Under the pieces are notes generated by a model. It saw only the letters and a program-made list of their open reading frames with translations. It was not told the DNA's origin and searched no databases. From contig JADGIG010000121.1 of assembly GCA_018985235.1 (NCBI GenBank), forward strand, positions 1 to 17,689: DNA of 17,689 bases, written 5' to 3'. This DNA comes from Sanchytrium tribonematis. Lineage: Eukaryota; Sanchytriomycota; Sanchytriomycetes; Sanchytriales; Sanchytriaceae. Positions 8,731-15,927 of this stretch are shown here, piece after piece. How positions within the stretch are numbered: position 1 is the first letter of the stretch; the number at the start of each line of letters is the position of its first letter. A program made the position numbers and the translations under genes.

Positions 8731-9366
8731 AACAAAATTCATATCCTTAAATCTGAATTACAATTATTTGACAATAACAATGATTTTGATTTAATACAAA
8801 TAGAACAAAACTTATTAAAAAGCAAAGAAGCAAAACATTATTATAAATATTTGACTTATTATTATAAAGAAATTCACTACATTGCTTCATATTCACAAGT
8901 TTTAAAGGAATTGCGAGTTGATAAAACAACAACATATTGGTTTGAATATTCTGTGGTCGACGGCTTGGAAGGCGAATCTTTGCCATACCATGCTTATATT
9001 GTCATGTTTGACTGGAAAAAAGAAACAAACACTGTAGCAATTACAATTTACGAAGCGGATCCAAATTATGGATCTACCAAAGAACTGCCATTTCGTAGTC
9101 TTACACCATGGGCATTAAACAGATCCATTGCATATATAGTCACAAAAAATTGTGAAAACAAATCATATACAATTGATTTAGTTTGTGGTTTCCAAAAAGA
9201 CAATGATAAATGTCATACTGCTGCAAAAAATTTATTATTTATGAGTCATATAGTTCAAAATATAGAATTGCCAGTCGCAATATCAAGAGAAAGTCTAAAA
9301 AGAATGCAAGAAATAAGCAACGTGATACAATTGAAACGAAAAAGACTAATACAGAAAAAGAAATAA
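8731..9366 (+). CDS. Clan-CE cysteine peptidase/acetyltransferase-like ORF (Ulp1/YopJ pattern), probably 5'-broken
   Basis: The frame is open from 8731 (stop at 8728) with no ATG near its beginning, so it is likely the 3' part of a longer or broken gene; the preceding SET-linked segment reaches it by one frame change near 8730. Motifs in order are a His in LPYHAYIVMFDW (codon 8989-8991), an acidic pair in TIYEADPNYG 21-23 residues later, and Gln six residues before Cys in FQKDNDKC (Cys codon 9211-9213). His - Glu/Asp - Gln(x5)Cys is the order of clan CE enzymes, namely Ulp1/C48 and YopJ/C55. The following CHTAAKNLLF resembles the YopJ-type helix. The C-terminus is basic (KRKRLIQKKK). It may be a SUMO-protease-like or acetyltransferase-like enzyme of a mobile element. 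Function is inference. Confidence 0.45.
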   Translation, partial: NKIHILKSELQLFDNNNDFDLIQIEQNLLKSKEAKHYYKYLTYYYKEIHYIASYSQVLKELRVDKTTTYWFEYSVVDGLEGESLPYHAYIVMFDWKKETNTVAITIYEADPNYGSTKELPFRSLTPWALNRSIAYIVTKNCENKSYTIDLVCGFQKDNDKCHTAAKNLLFMSHIVQNIELPVAISRESLKRMQEISNVIQLKRKRLIQKKK

Positions 9367-9476
9367 ATTAGTCGATTTCAATGACTTTGATACAATTAAT
9401 TTTCGCAGAGAGTTACTAGTATACTGTATATTTTGCCTATTAATCAAAACAAATTAAGTTTTTAAACGATTCTTTT

Positions 9477-10123
9477 TCAATCACCAAATCGACTCTTCTT
9501 TTTTAAATGATTTTTTAAATTGGTATAAACACTCTTGAATGACTTTGGATTCATATTCTGAATGTCAAATAGCTTGTATTTAGCAGGAGAAGTAGCTGGA
9601 ATGCCTTCTTGATTTTTTAATAATTTTATCAAATTCTCCTTGGAATCCATTTTTCGACAATCTGGCAAATACATAATATCCAGAGCTATGGTATTATCGT
9701 GACAGTTATTCAAATACTTGGGTGCAGCAGTGCTGATCTGCAAAACTATTGCTTTCATATCCACATCCAGAGTCATAATATGATCCAAGGCAAGATCAAA
9801 ATCGATTAATAATGCGTAAATAATAGGATTAGCAGCGTGATTATCTGACTTAATCCAATGTTGGATAATAAAATCTTTAAATCAGCCAAATTAATCTGTT
9901 TCAAAATGGTTTATGTTTTTGAATTCTCTTTATTTGAATGATGGGTGCATGTTATATGCAAAATAGAGCGCATAATATGAAATACAGCCTGTACACTATG
10001 CTTCATATCATCATTGATACATTGGATTTTAAACTTATGGTGAATATTCAAAAAATTGGCTAATAAAGCCACTTCTTGGAAGCTGTTAAACTTAAAGTGA
10101 AAGTCTTTGCCGTGGCTTGATCT
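9477..10123 (-). pseudogene. Unrecognised broken gene, 3' part
   Basis: Minus strand. One frame (10123-9911) encodes HGKDFHFKFNSFQEVALLAN and onward to HHKFKIQC. After a frame change, 9881-9477 encodes about 134 residues beginning FKDFIIQHWIKSDNHAANPI and ending KSRFGD with a TGA stop. The latter has the texture of a real conserved protein (LPDCRKM, SPAKYKLFDIQN) but I do not recognise it. The SF(x)E...HHxF pattern recurs in the piece at 10653-10847, on the other side of the inserted TIR element, so the two pieces are probably one gene with a repeated module. Loosely, that module recalls zinc-finger/FAR1-like DNA-binding modules of transposase-type proteins; not claimed. Confidence 0.4.
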
Positions 10124-10126
10124 GAT
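10119..10126 (+). repeat. Left target-site duplication GATCTGAT
   Basis: The 8-bp sequence GATCTGAT flanks the left end of the TIR element and is identical to 10646-10653. Confidence 0.7.
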
Positions 10127-10177
10127 TAAGCATGACGGTTTAGACTAAAAAAGTCAAAAGTTGAGTCAAGTCTGTCT

Positions 10178-10228
10178 CGACTTAAGGCAGACTCTTAAAT
10201 TTTCGACTTGACTTAACTTGACTTAGTC
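10178..10228 (+). repeat. Subterminal direct repeat, left copy, inside the TIR element
   Basis: A 51-base segment starting CGACTTAAGGCAGA and ending GACTTGACTTAACTTGACTTAGTC-like is repeated in the same orientation at 10579-10629 (also 51 bases). It is rich in CGACTTGACTT units, a candidate transposase-binding subterminal repeat. Confidence 0.65.
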
Positions 10229-10578
10229 GCTAGCTGGAGTCAATTTAAAATAGACCTATAAATTGATCATATTTTACTGAAAATTCCCAATTTTTAATTC
10301 TAATTCGTTGTATATGTATTTTATTTGTATGAGGGTTTTAATTTTAATAAGTTGAAGCTAAAAGACACCCTAGTTTCTGATTTAAAATTTTCTCAAGTTC
10401 AAAATTCTTGAATATTATTTAATAAATTATTTAAAACAGTGGTTTTATTGTCACTCTTATTCACAAAGGATAGCTTTCAGGTCATTCTGACAATGATATT
10501 GCTAAAAATAACCAATAAAAGATCAATATTAACCAATAAAAGTCGTCAAAAAATTCGACTTAAAAATGTCTCAGTTAG

Positions 10579-10629
10579 CGACTTAAGGCAGATTATTTAT
10601 TTTTCGACTTGACTCGACTTGACTTAGTC
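10579..10629 (+). repeat. Subterminal direct repeat, right copy, inside the TIR element
   Basis: Direct copy of 10178-10228; its end runs straight into the right terminal inverted repeat. Confidence 0.65.
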
Positions 10630-10645
10630 TAAACCGTCATCTATA

Positions 10646-10653
10646 GATCTGAT
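10646..10653 (+). repeat. Right target-site duplication GATCTGAT
   Basis: The 8-bp sequence GATCTGAT flanks the right end of the TIR element. Both duplications lie exactly 5 bases outside the perfect TIR core, as expected if the element ends at 10127 and 10645. Confidence 0.7.
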
Positions 10654-10960
10654 CAATAAAACCTACTTGAATTAATCATGTTTTTTGCATAAAATAGTGT
10701 CATCCGGGTGAGACAAAGGATACATCTGTAGTGACGTGGTGTATAAAGATCAATATTAAATTCGAAATTATGGTGTGCGCAGAGTGCTTGGATTGATTCG
10801 CACCTCTCATCAAATGACATGGGGACGTCTTCTTTACTTAGAAGCACCAGTGGATCTCTTCCATATAAGAAAAAATATTATTCGTTGTTGTTGCACCAAA
10901 ATCGTTATCTTTAATATCTGGAGCAACATGTGAGAAGACAAGAAATGATTGTTTTATTGC
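10653..10960 (-). pseudogene. Unrecognised broken gene, 5' part
   Basis: Minus strand. 10960-10838 encodes about 40 residues (HVAPDIKDNDFGATTTNNIF). In an overlapping frame from about 10870 to 10653 follows SFDERCESIQALCAHHNFEF then HYRCILCL, ending at a TGA created at the edge of the inserted TIR element. The HHNFEF module parallels HHKFKI in the 3' part. At least one frameshift is present, so it is dead or mis-assembled. No ATG-to-stop ORF covers it. Confidence 0.35.
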
Positions 10961-11096
10961 TTATAGTTTTTTACAGGACTTGGCGGTTCTCCGAAAAACA
11001 TTGAAAAATGAAACTAATTTGATTTTATTTTTTACAATCTCTGTAAAGAAGGTCAGAATCTGCTGTAAAATCACCATATTTTCTGTTATTTATAGT

Positions 11097-11103
11097 CCAA
11101 TCA
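11097..11103 (+). promoter_or_regulatory. CCAATCA box upstream of glycosyltransferase copy 1
   Basis: CCAATCA begins 60 bases before the ATG at 11157. The same heptamer stands 50 bases before copy 2 and 54 bases before histone H3, so it is probably a CCAAT (NF-Y/HAP) type promoter element. Confidence 0.45.
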
Positions 11104-11136
11104 ATCATTAAAAAATTTAACAAAAATCCTTGCCGT

Positions 11137-11159
11137 AATAATTACGATCCAATTAAATG
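11137..11159 (+). promoter_or_regulatory. 23-bp leader conserved between the two glycosyltransferase copies
   Basis: AATAATTACGATCCAATTAA followed by the ATG is identical at 12582-12604, while neighbouring bases have diverged and contain gaps. It shows the duplication includes the 5' flank and suggests a transcription- or translation-start element. Confidence 0.5.
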
Positions 11160-12371
11160 CATTCACAGGTATTTATGAAAAATATCTTCCCCATTCTAAT
11201 TGAGATGAAGTTTGAATACGAGTCATTAATGAATCCCTCAAAACAACAAAAAGCCATCAGATTTGCCAAATTTCAATTCTTTAGGAACGCAAGATTGATT
11301 TCGTTGGTAATAATCTTGATATTTGGTTTCGTCGTATATCTCGCAACATCTGCAGCTGATACTGGTATTCAGACATCCAGCGAACCAACAATCGCTATGA
11401 TTCTTCCATACACAGGTGAAACTCCAGAATACGCAAAACACTTTTTTAAATCGGTCGAAAACAAGAAGATTGATTTCTATTTCGTTTCCACAGAAAATAA
11501 GACTGTGATTCCAGAGCAGCATCGTCACCTTTCCAATTTAAAGCAAATTTATTTGGATACTGAATTTTACGAATATGTTGCAAATCGTTTATGCCAAGTT
11601 TATACATGTACTGAGGAGGATAAACAGCGCATGGTTCAAATATTCAAGATTAGATTCCAAGTCAAGCATAATCTATCTGAATTGAAGACATTCAGCCCTT
11701 TTATTTTCAATGATTATTTAAAAGATTATGATTACGTTGGATGGACAGACGTCGATATTGTGTATGGTGATATCTCTATGCTGTATCCACACTTGAAATA
11801 TGATTTCATTACATTGACTATTGAATCTGATGTAGGCCTGCTTTACTTGCGAGGTCCGTTTACAATTATGCGAAACAGAATGGATGTTTTAAAGTCATTT
11901 AGCGAGTACATGTCTTTAGACTACTTTTTTAAGGTATTTAAGCCTACTAGTGACGTTAGCAAGATTGATTTAGTGCGAGAGGAAGGCGGGTACTCGAAAT
12001 ATATCGTCAAATCCAAATATTCAACTGCATTTCTGCCATTTAGGTCGGGTTTCTATAGTTGCAAGAAACTCTTGCATATTGCTGGTCATTTGGAATGTTT
12101 AGATTATAAAAGCCACAAAAAATTTAAGCCATTTGTTGCAAAAGATCCCCTAGTTTTGGATTTGCCAGATGGAATTGTCAAGAAATGTAATATATTTTGG
12201 GTCCCGAAAGAGGACAGAATGTGTATAAGAGCACCGTTCGGATTCACATTCACTAAAGATGGCCAGGCAAAGGTTTATAAGCAAGATAATCCTGGTAGTT
12301 ATCATAAAACTCCTTTACTGCATCATTACCAATTTCACAAGGACAAGTTTGAAATGGACTTTGTAGAGTGA
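11157..12371 (+). CDS. Type II membrane glycosyltransferase-like protein (DUF6625-like), copy 1
   Basis: A 404-residue predicted Golgi-type protein with a basic cytosolic tail, a single membrane anchor at about residues 47-63 (ISLVIILIFGFVVYLA) and a lumenal domain. The lumenal part contains IAMILPYTG near its start and YVGWTDVDIVYGDIS with a DxD motif at residues 198-200. DxD binds the metal-nucleotide-sugar in GT-A enzymes, and the GxxDxDxxYGD context resembles the DUF6625 glycosyltransferase-like family. Donor and acceptor sugars are unknown. The start at 11157 is favoured because it and the leader are conserved in copy 2; Met17 (11205) is a possible alternative. AATAAA follows at 12388-12393. 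The ORF is intact, unlike its downstream twin. Confidence 0.75.
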   Translation: MHSQVFMKNIFPILIEMKFEYESLMNPSKQQKAIRFAKFQFFRNARLISLVIILIFGFVVYLATSAADTGIQTSSEPTIAMILPYTGETPEYAKHFFKSVENKKIDFYFVSTENKTVIPEQHRHLSNLKQIYLDTEFYEYVANRLCQVYTCTEEDKQRMVQIFKIRFQVKHNLSELKTFSPFIFNDYLKDYDYVGWTDVDIVYGDISMLYPHLKYDFITLTIESDVGLLYLRGPFTIMRNRMDVLKSFSEYMSLDYFFKVFKPTSDVSKIDLVREEGGYSKYIVKSKYSTAFLPFRSGFYSCKKLLHIAGHLECLDYKSHKKFKPFVAKDPLVLDLPDGIVKKCNIFWVPKEDRMCIRAPFGFTFTKDGQAKVYKQDNPGSYHKTPLLHHYQFHKDKFEMDFVE

Positions 12372-12387
12372 TGAGCACTACTACATT

Positions 12388-12393
12388 AATAAA
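12388..12393 (+). terminator. AATAAA polyadenylation signal of glycosyltransferase copy 1
   Basis: The hexamer lies 17 bases after the stop codon and is followed by a T-rich stretch. Confidence 0.5.
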
Positions 12394-12551
12394 GTAATTT
12401 TTATTTGAATTTCCATAAGAAGAGTTATTTTCCTTTACTACAATTTATGGATTTCAAATTTTGCAAAAATTCCAATTTCCGACCCTTAATTCTCGAGAGG
12501 GTAAATGATTTAGCGGCATTGTTTGTATTTTCTGTGAGCAATATACATTAA

Positions 12552-12558
12552 CCAATCA
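12552..12558 (+). promoter_or_regulatory. CCAATCA box upstream of glycosyltransferase copy 2
   Basis: Starts 50 bases before the ATG at 12602 and occupies the position corresponding to the box in copy 1. Confidence 0.45.
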
Positions 12559-12601
12559 AACTAAACAACAATACTTGCCCGAATAATTACGATCCAATTA
12601 A

Positions 12602-13817
12602 ATGCCTTCACAGGTATTTATGATTAAAATCTTCCCCATTATAATTGAGATGAAGTTTGAATATGAGTCACTAATGAATCCCTCAAAACAACAAAAAGCC
12701 ATTAGATTTGCCAAATTTCAAATCTTTAGGAACGCAAGAACAATTTCATTAGCAGTTGTTTTGATATTTGGATTCGTTGTATATCTCGCAACATCCGCAG
12801 TAGATACTGGCATTCAGACATCCAGCGAACCGAGAATCGCTATGATTCTTCCTTATACAGGTGAGCCTCCTGAATACGCGAGATACTTTTTTAAATCTGT
12901 CGAAAACAAAAAAAATGGATTTCTATTTCGTTTCCACAGAAAATAAGACTATCATACCAGAACAGCATCGACATCTAACCAATTTAAAGCAAATTTATTT
13001 GGATACTGAATTTTACGAATATGTAGCAAATCGATTATGTCAAGTTTACACCTGTACTGAAGAGGACAAACAGCGCATGATTCAAATATTCAAAATCAGA
13101 TTCCAGGTCAAGCATAACCTATCCGAGTTGAAGACATTTAGCCCTTTTATTTTCAATGACTATTTAAAAGATTATGATTATGTTGGATGGACAGACGTTG
13201 ATATTGCGTATGGTGATATCTCTATGTTGTACCCACACTTGAAGTATGATTTCATTACTATCTCAGTTGAGTCTGATGTAGGTATGCTTTACCTGCGAGG
13301 GCCGTTTACAATTATGCGTAACAGAATGGATGTTTTAAAGTCATTTAGTGAGTACATGTCTTTAGACTACTTTTTTAAGGTATTTAAGCCTACTAGTAAA
13401 GTCAGTGAGACAGAATTGGTGCGAGAGGAAGGCGGGTACTCGAAATATATCGTCAAATCCAAATATTCAACTGCATTTCTACCATTTAGATCAGAAACTT
13501 ACAGTTGCAGAAGAGTCATACATATTACTGGTCATCTGGAATGCTTAGATTATAAAAGCTCTAAAAAATTTAAGCCATTTGTTGCAGAAAATCCTGTAAT
13601 TTTTGATTTGCCAGATGGAATCGTCAAGAAATGTAATATTCACTGGGTTCCTAAAGAGGATAGAATGTGTATAAAAGCACCTTTCGGATTCACATTCACT
13701 AAAGATGGCATAGCAAAGGTATACAGACAAGAGAATCCCGGTAGTTATCATAAAATGCCATTACTTTATCATTACCAATTTCACAAAGCAAAGTTTAGAA
13801 TGGATTTTATTGAGTGA
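12602..13817 (+). pseudogene. Type II membrane glycosyltransferase-like protein, copy 2, with a +1 frame break
   Basis: Tandem duplicate of the preceding gene with the same anchor, DxD motif (TDVDIAYGDIS) and C-terminal end. After the frame break I count roughly 36 differences over about 300 residues. The first frame (12602-12946) and the second (to 13817) overlap. At 12908-12915 there is a run of eight A where copy 1 has codons AAG AAG; one A fewer would give one continuous frame. It may be a real pseudogene, a sequencing error in a homopolymer, a slippery site, or be rescued by removal of a 22-nt GT-AG segment (12861-12882) that also restores frame. Conservation downstream of the break (mostly conservative replacements) argues that the break is recent or artefactual. 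The 3' end overlaps the convergent HAD gene by 11 bp. Confidence 0.75.
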
Positions 13818-14439
13818 TTTGATAGACTAAATCAGTAAAGAAATCGTCATTCTCATGCCCCATTTTTGGTACTTTATGGCAATATTCTAAATACGGCAAA
13901 TCATAATTTCCCTCACAAATGTCATCATAAATTACAAATTCGTCAGTCATCTGCATATGTTGGAGTACAAGATGTACTGGCTTCCTAATCCAATTGGTAA
14001 TATGATAAGTGTCTTTGAGTACTTTTTTTCGTGCATCGTAAATGTCAAATTCCTCTTCGTCCAATTCTGAAGATTGAAGCAAATTTTGGGCTTCTTTTTC
14101 ATATTTACTGTGTTCAAACCACGTACCAAGTTCATATTGTGCCAATAAATCTGCTTCTGGGTCATTATTTCGGCGTAATAAATCCATCAAGGTCAAATCT
14201 AAAAAATCATCAAATTCATAAATTGGCGCATTATTTGATTTAAATTGAACATTTTCAAATTTCGAAATGGTATGCATGCCCAGTGTGATAAATGCGACAT
14301 CATGATTCTTTTGTAAGTCGTAAAACTTTTGAAAATCATTTCTTAAATAATACGAGTCATTTTGATAAACGCCAATAAATGTGTCATCTACATCAAAAAA
14401 GACTATTTTACATATTAAGATTGATAAAAGTATAAACAT
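13807..14439 (-). CDS. HAD-superfamily hydrolase-like protein
   Basis: A 210-residue protein. Motif I is DVDDT (D16, D18, T20) on a hydrophobic first strand (KIVFF), motif II is probably T52 in AFITLGMH, a basic candidate for motif III is K153 in WIRKPVH, and motif IV is D172-D173 in FVIYDDICEG. This is the layout of HAD phosphatases with a DxDxT nucleophile. An acidic insert (SELDEEEFDIYDARKK) lies between motifs II and III. The hydrophobic N-terminus looks like a signal peptide, but cleavage would remove the nucleophile, so it is read as the core strand. Substrate unknown. It is convergent with glycosyltransferase copy 2 (11-bp overlap) and divergent from histone H3, sharing a 191-bp upstream region with it. 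Confidence 0.65.
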   Translation of the reverse strand: MFILLSILICKIVFFDVDDTFIGVYQNDSYYLRNDFQKFYDLQKNHDVAFITLGMHTISKFENVQFKSNNAPIYEFDDFLDLTLMDLLRRNNDPEADLLAQYELGTWFEHSKYEKEAQNLLQSSELDEEEFDIYDARKKVLKDTYHITNWIRKPVHLVLQHMQMTDEFVIYDDICEGNYDLPYLEYCHKVPKMGHENDDFFTDLVYQITQ

Positions 14440-14523
14440 GAGGATGGATGTGGACTATTTGACATTTTAAATAAGTGATTGCGACATTTGATCAGCTGGA
14501 TATTTCAATGATGCAAATATAAG

Positions 14524-14583
14524 CCAATCACATCTCATCTTTCTATTCGCCAATCATCTCTCAAAAAACCCATGATCCAATCA
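14524..14583 (+). promoter_or_regulatory. Three CCAATCA boxes in the H3 / HAD divergent promoter
   Basis: CCAATCA occurs at 14524-14530, 14550-14556 and 14577-14583, that is with spacings of 26 and 27 bases. The last starts 54 bases before the H3 ATG. Repeated CCAAT boxes are typical of histone promoters in animals. The 191-bp region may also serve the HAD gene on the opposite strand. A TATA-like TTTATAATT lies at about 14601-14609. Confidence 0.6.
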
Positions 14584-14630
14584 AATTACTCAAATCTCCT
14601 TTATAATTCAATGATGCCCAAACTTCAAAA

Positions 14631-14987
14631 ATGGCAAGAACTAAACAAACTGCACGTAAATCTACTGGTGGTAAAGCACCAAGAAAACAATTAGCCACAA
14701 AAGCAGCTAGAAAATCAGCATTAAGAGAAATCAGAAGATATCAAAAATCCACTGAATTACTAATCAGGAAATTACCATTTCAAAGATTAGTGAGAGAAAT
14801 TGCACAAGATTTTAAAACTGATTTAAGATTTCAATCTTCTGCTATTGGTGCTTTACAAGAAGCATCAGAAGCTTATCTCGTTGGATTATTTGAAGATACA
14901 AATTTGGCTGCTATTCATGCTAAAAGAGTCACTATTCAAGTCAAAGATGTTCAATTGGCTAGAAGATTAAGAGGCGAAAAGGCTTAA
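14631..14987 (+). CDS. H3: Histone H3 variant lacking residues 30-47
   Basis: Core nucleosome histone. The tail begins [20 protein letters not shown] with K4, K9, S10, K14, K18, K23, K27 and S28 all present, and the fold region is conserved ([43 protein letters not shown]). The protein has 118 residues instead of 136. After S28-A29 (codons 14715-14720) it jumps directly to L48 (14721), an exact loss of 18 residues from P30 to A47. This removes K36, K37, the DNA-gating H39-R42 region and the start of the alpha-N helix. The C-terminal region differs from canonical H3 at a few positions (QVKDVQ, RGEKA). It is not CENP-A-like. It may be a divergent variant, a decayed copy, or an assembly collapse. 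AATAAA overlaps the stop codon. Confidence 0.93.
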   Translation: MARTKQTARKSTGGKAPRKQLATKAARKSALREIRRYQKSTELLIRKLPFQRLVREIAQDFKTDLRFQSSAIGALQEASEAYLVGLFEDTNLAAIHAKRVTIQVKDVQLARRLRGEKA

Positions 14988-14991
14988 TAAA
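14986..14991 (+). terminator. AATAAA signal overlapping the H3 stop codon
   Basis: The stop TAA (14985-14987) runs into AATAAA. No metazoan-type histone stem-loop is visible downstream, so the message is probably polyadenylated. Confidence 0.5.
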
Positions 14992-15234
14992 TTGATGTTC
15001 ATATTATTTAATCTTTTGATAATCACGACGAGAAACATTTCGGCATTCCGGGGCGCATTTCTAACGGGTAAACAGATTAGCTTGCCTCAGCTTGCAAAAT
15101 CTTGCAAATCGCGCTCAGAGTTTACCGTATCTCTCATTGGTTCCATCCAAATTATATATATTACCAAACTCTGTTTACATCTATGTAGTTTAACAGATTA
15201 CAACATAAAAGGAGGAGATTCCCATAAATATAAG

Positions 15235-15879
15235 ATGATCTTCTCACTCCCAATTCTAGCGCTTCCAAATGACTCGCCTACAGTCACTCCTACAGATGGA
15301 TTTAGTGGAATCTTTAGACAACACCCATACAAATCCTACACAATGACCCATTCAAATCAAGCATTTACTGCTGCGAATGGAGTTGTTACTTGTAGTGCAG
15401 GAACAGTTCGGAATATTACTGCTGCAGATTGTGAAGGCAATCCAGTTGCTGCTCCAGACGTATACTCTCTTGATTTTTATGGAGAGAGCATCTGTTTGGT
15501 TGATCAATCAGGCGAATTATTTTGCGGAACAATTGGAGATGACGGAAACTTTTCTGTCGGTAAATTGGAAGTCAAGTACGGGAATGATGAAATCAATGTG
15601 ATTGATGTGAGATTATCTCAAGATGAAACTTATCCGTTTATGTGCGTCAAAGATACAAAAACAGATGTTTACTGTAAACATCTTGATCCTGAACCCAAAG
15701 CCACATGGATTTTATTGAAAGGATTGCAAGGTAAACAAATTGATACGATTCAAGCCAAAGACAACAAGATCTTTGCGCATAGTGCCACTCAAAATCAATG
15801 GATGAGTATCAAATTTGACAAAATAATCAATCAAGATGTCGGAAGCCAATATGCTGCAGTCGAGTCAGCCCCTCAATAA
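15235..15879 (+). CDS. Small cysteine-containing probable secreted protein, beta-repeat-like
   Basis: 214 residues starting MIFSLPILALPNDSP. The frame is open further upstream (ATG at 14995), but that stretch overlaps the H3 3' region and has the character of non-coding sequence. An inverted CCAAT (ATTGG, 15137-15141) and TATA-like bases directly upstream of 15235 favour the shorter start. The hydrophobic N-terminus is short for a signal peptide; the sequence after it is Thr/Ser/Pro-rich. Repeating units of the form VYSLDFYGESICLVDQSGEL-FC, then DVRLSQDETYPFMCVKD...VYC, then DTIQAKDNKIFAHS resemble blades of an RCC1/propeller-like or lectin-like fold. No family is recognised. AATAAA overlaps the stop codon, and the LRR gene begins 49 bases later. 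Confidence 0.6.
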   Translation: MIFSLPILALPNDSPTVTPTDGFSGIFRQHPYKSYTMTHSNQAFTAANGVVTCSAGTVRNITAADCEGNPVAAPDVYSLDFYGESICLVDQSGELFCGTIGDDGNFSVGKLEVKYGNDEINVIDVRLSQDETYPFMCVKDTKTDVYCKHLDPEPKATWILLKGLQGKQIDTIQAKDNKIFAHSATQNQWMSIKFDKIINQDVGSQYAAVESAPQ

Positions 15880-15880
15880 A
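15875..15880 (+). terminator. AATAAA signal overlapping the stop codon of the 15235 gene
   Basis: CAA TAA A: the hexamer spans the stop codon, the same arrangement as in the H3 gene. Confidence 0.4.
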
Positions 15881-15927
15881 TTTATGAAATTCTTTTTTTT
15901 GACGTCGCTTTTTGAAACATTTGAAAA

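Larger units (their letters stand above)
10127..10645 (+). mobile_element. Non-autonomous TIR element (MITE), hAT-like by 8-bp target duplication
   Basis: The ends form inverted repeats: ATGACGGTTTAGACTAA at 10132-10148 is matched exactly by its reverse complement at 10624-10640. Five outer bases on each side match only in part (TAAGC against TATAG). Immediately outside lies the 8-bp direct repeat GATCTGAT on both sides. A 519-bp element without an ORF, with TIRs and an 8-bp duplication, fits a hAT (or P-type) MITE; the superfamily rests on duplication length only. It sits within the minus-strand broken gene 9477-10960. Orientation is arbitrary. Confidence 0.75.
11137..13817 (+). repeat. Tandem gene duplication, period 1445 bp
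   Basis: Two copies of leader plus coding sequence lie head to tail, with start codons 1445 bases apart. Similarity begins in the 5' flank and runs to the stop codons; the 230-base spacer after copy 1 is less similar. Confidence 0.85.

Noticed and set aside
9911-10123. LAGLIDADG homing endonuclease similarity in HFKFNSFQEVALLANFL
   Set aside because: Only the phrase SF(x)EVxLLANFL is reminiscent; no LAGLIDADG motif is present.
13807-14439. Signal peptide in the HAD-like protein
   Set aside because: Cleavage would remove the DVDDT nucleophile; the hydrophobic residues fit the first core strand.
14631-14987. Centromeric H3 (CENP-A) variant
   Set aside because: The tail and fold match canonical H3, without the longer loop 1 or divergent tail of CENP-A; only the 30-47 segment is missing.
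14992-15234. N-terminal extension of the small secreted-like protein from the ATG at 14995
   Set aside because: It starts 7 bases after the H3 stop, overlaps the H3 poly(A) region and contains promoter-like bases; the residues look like chance translation.
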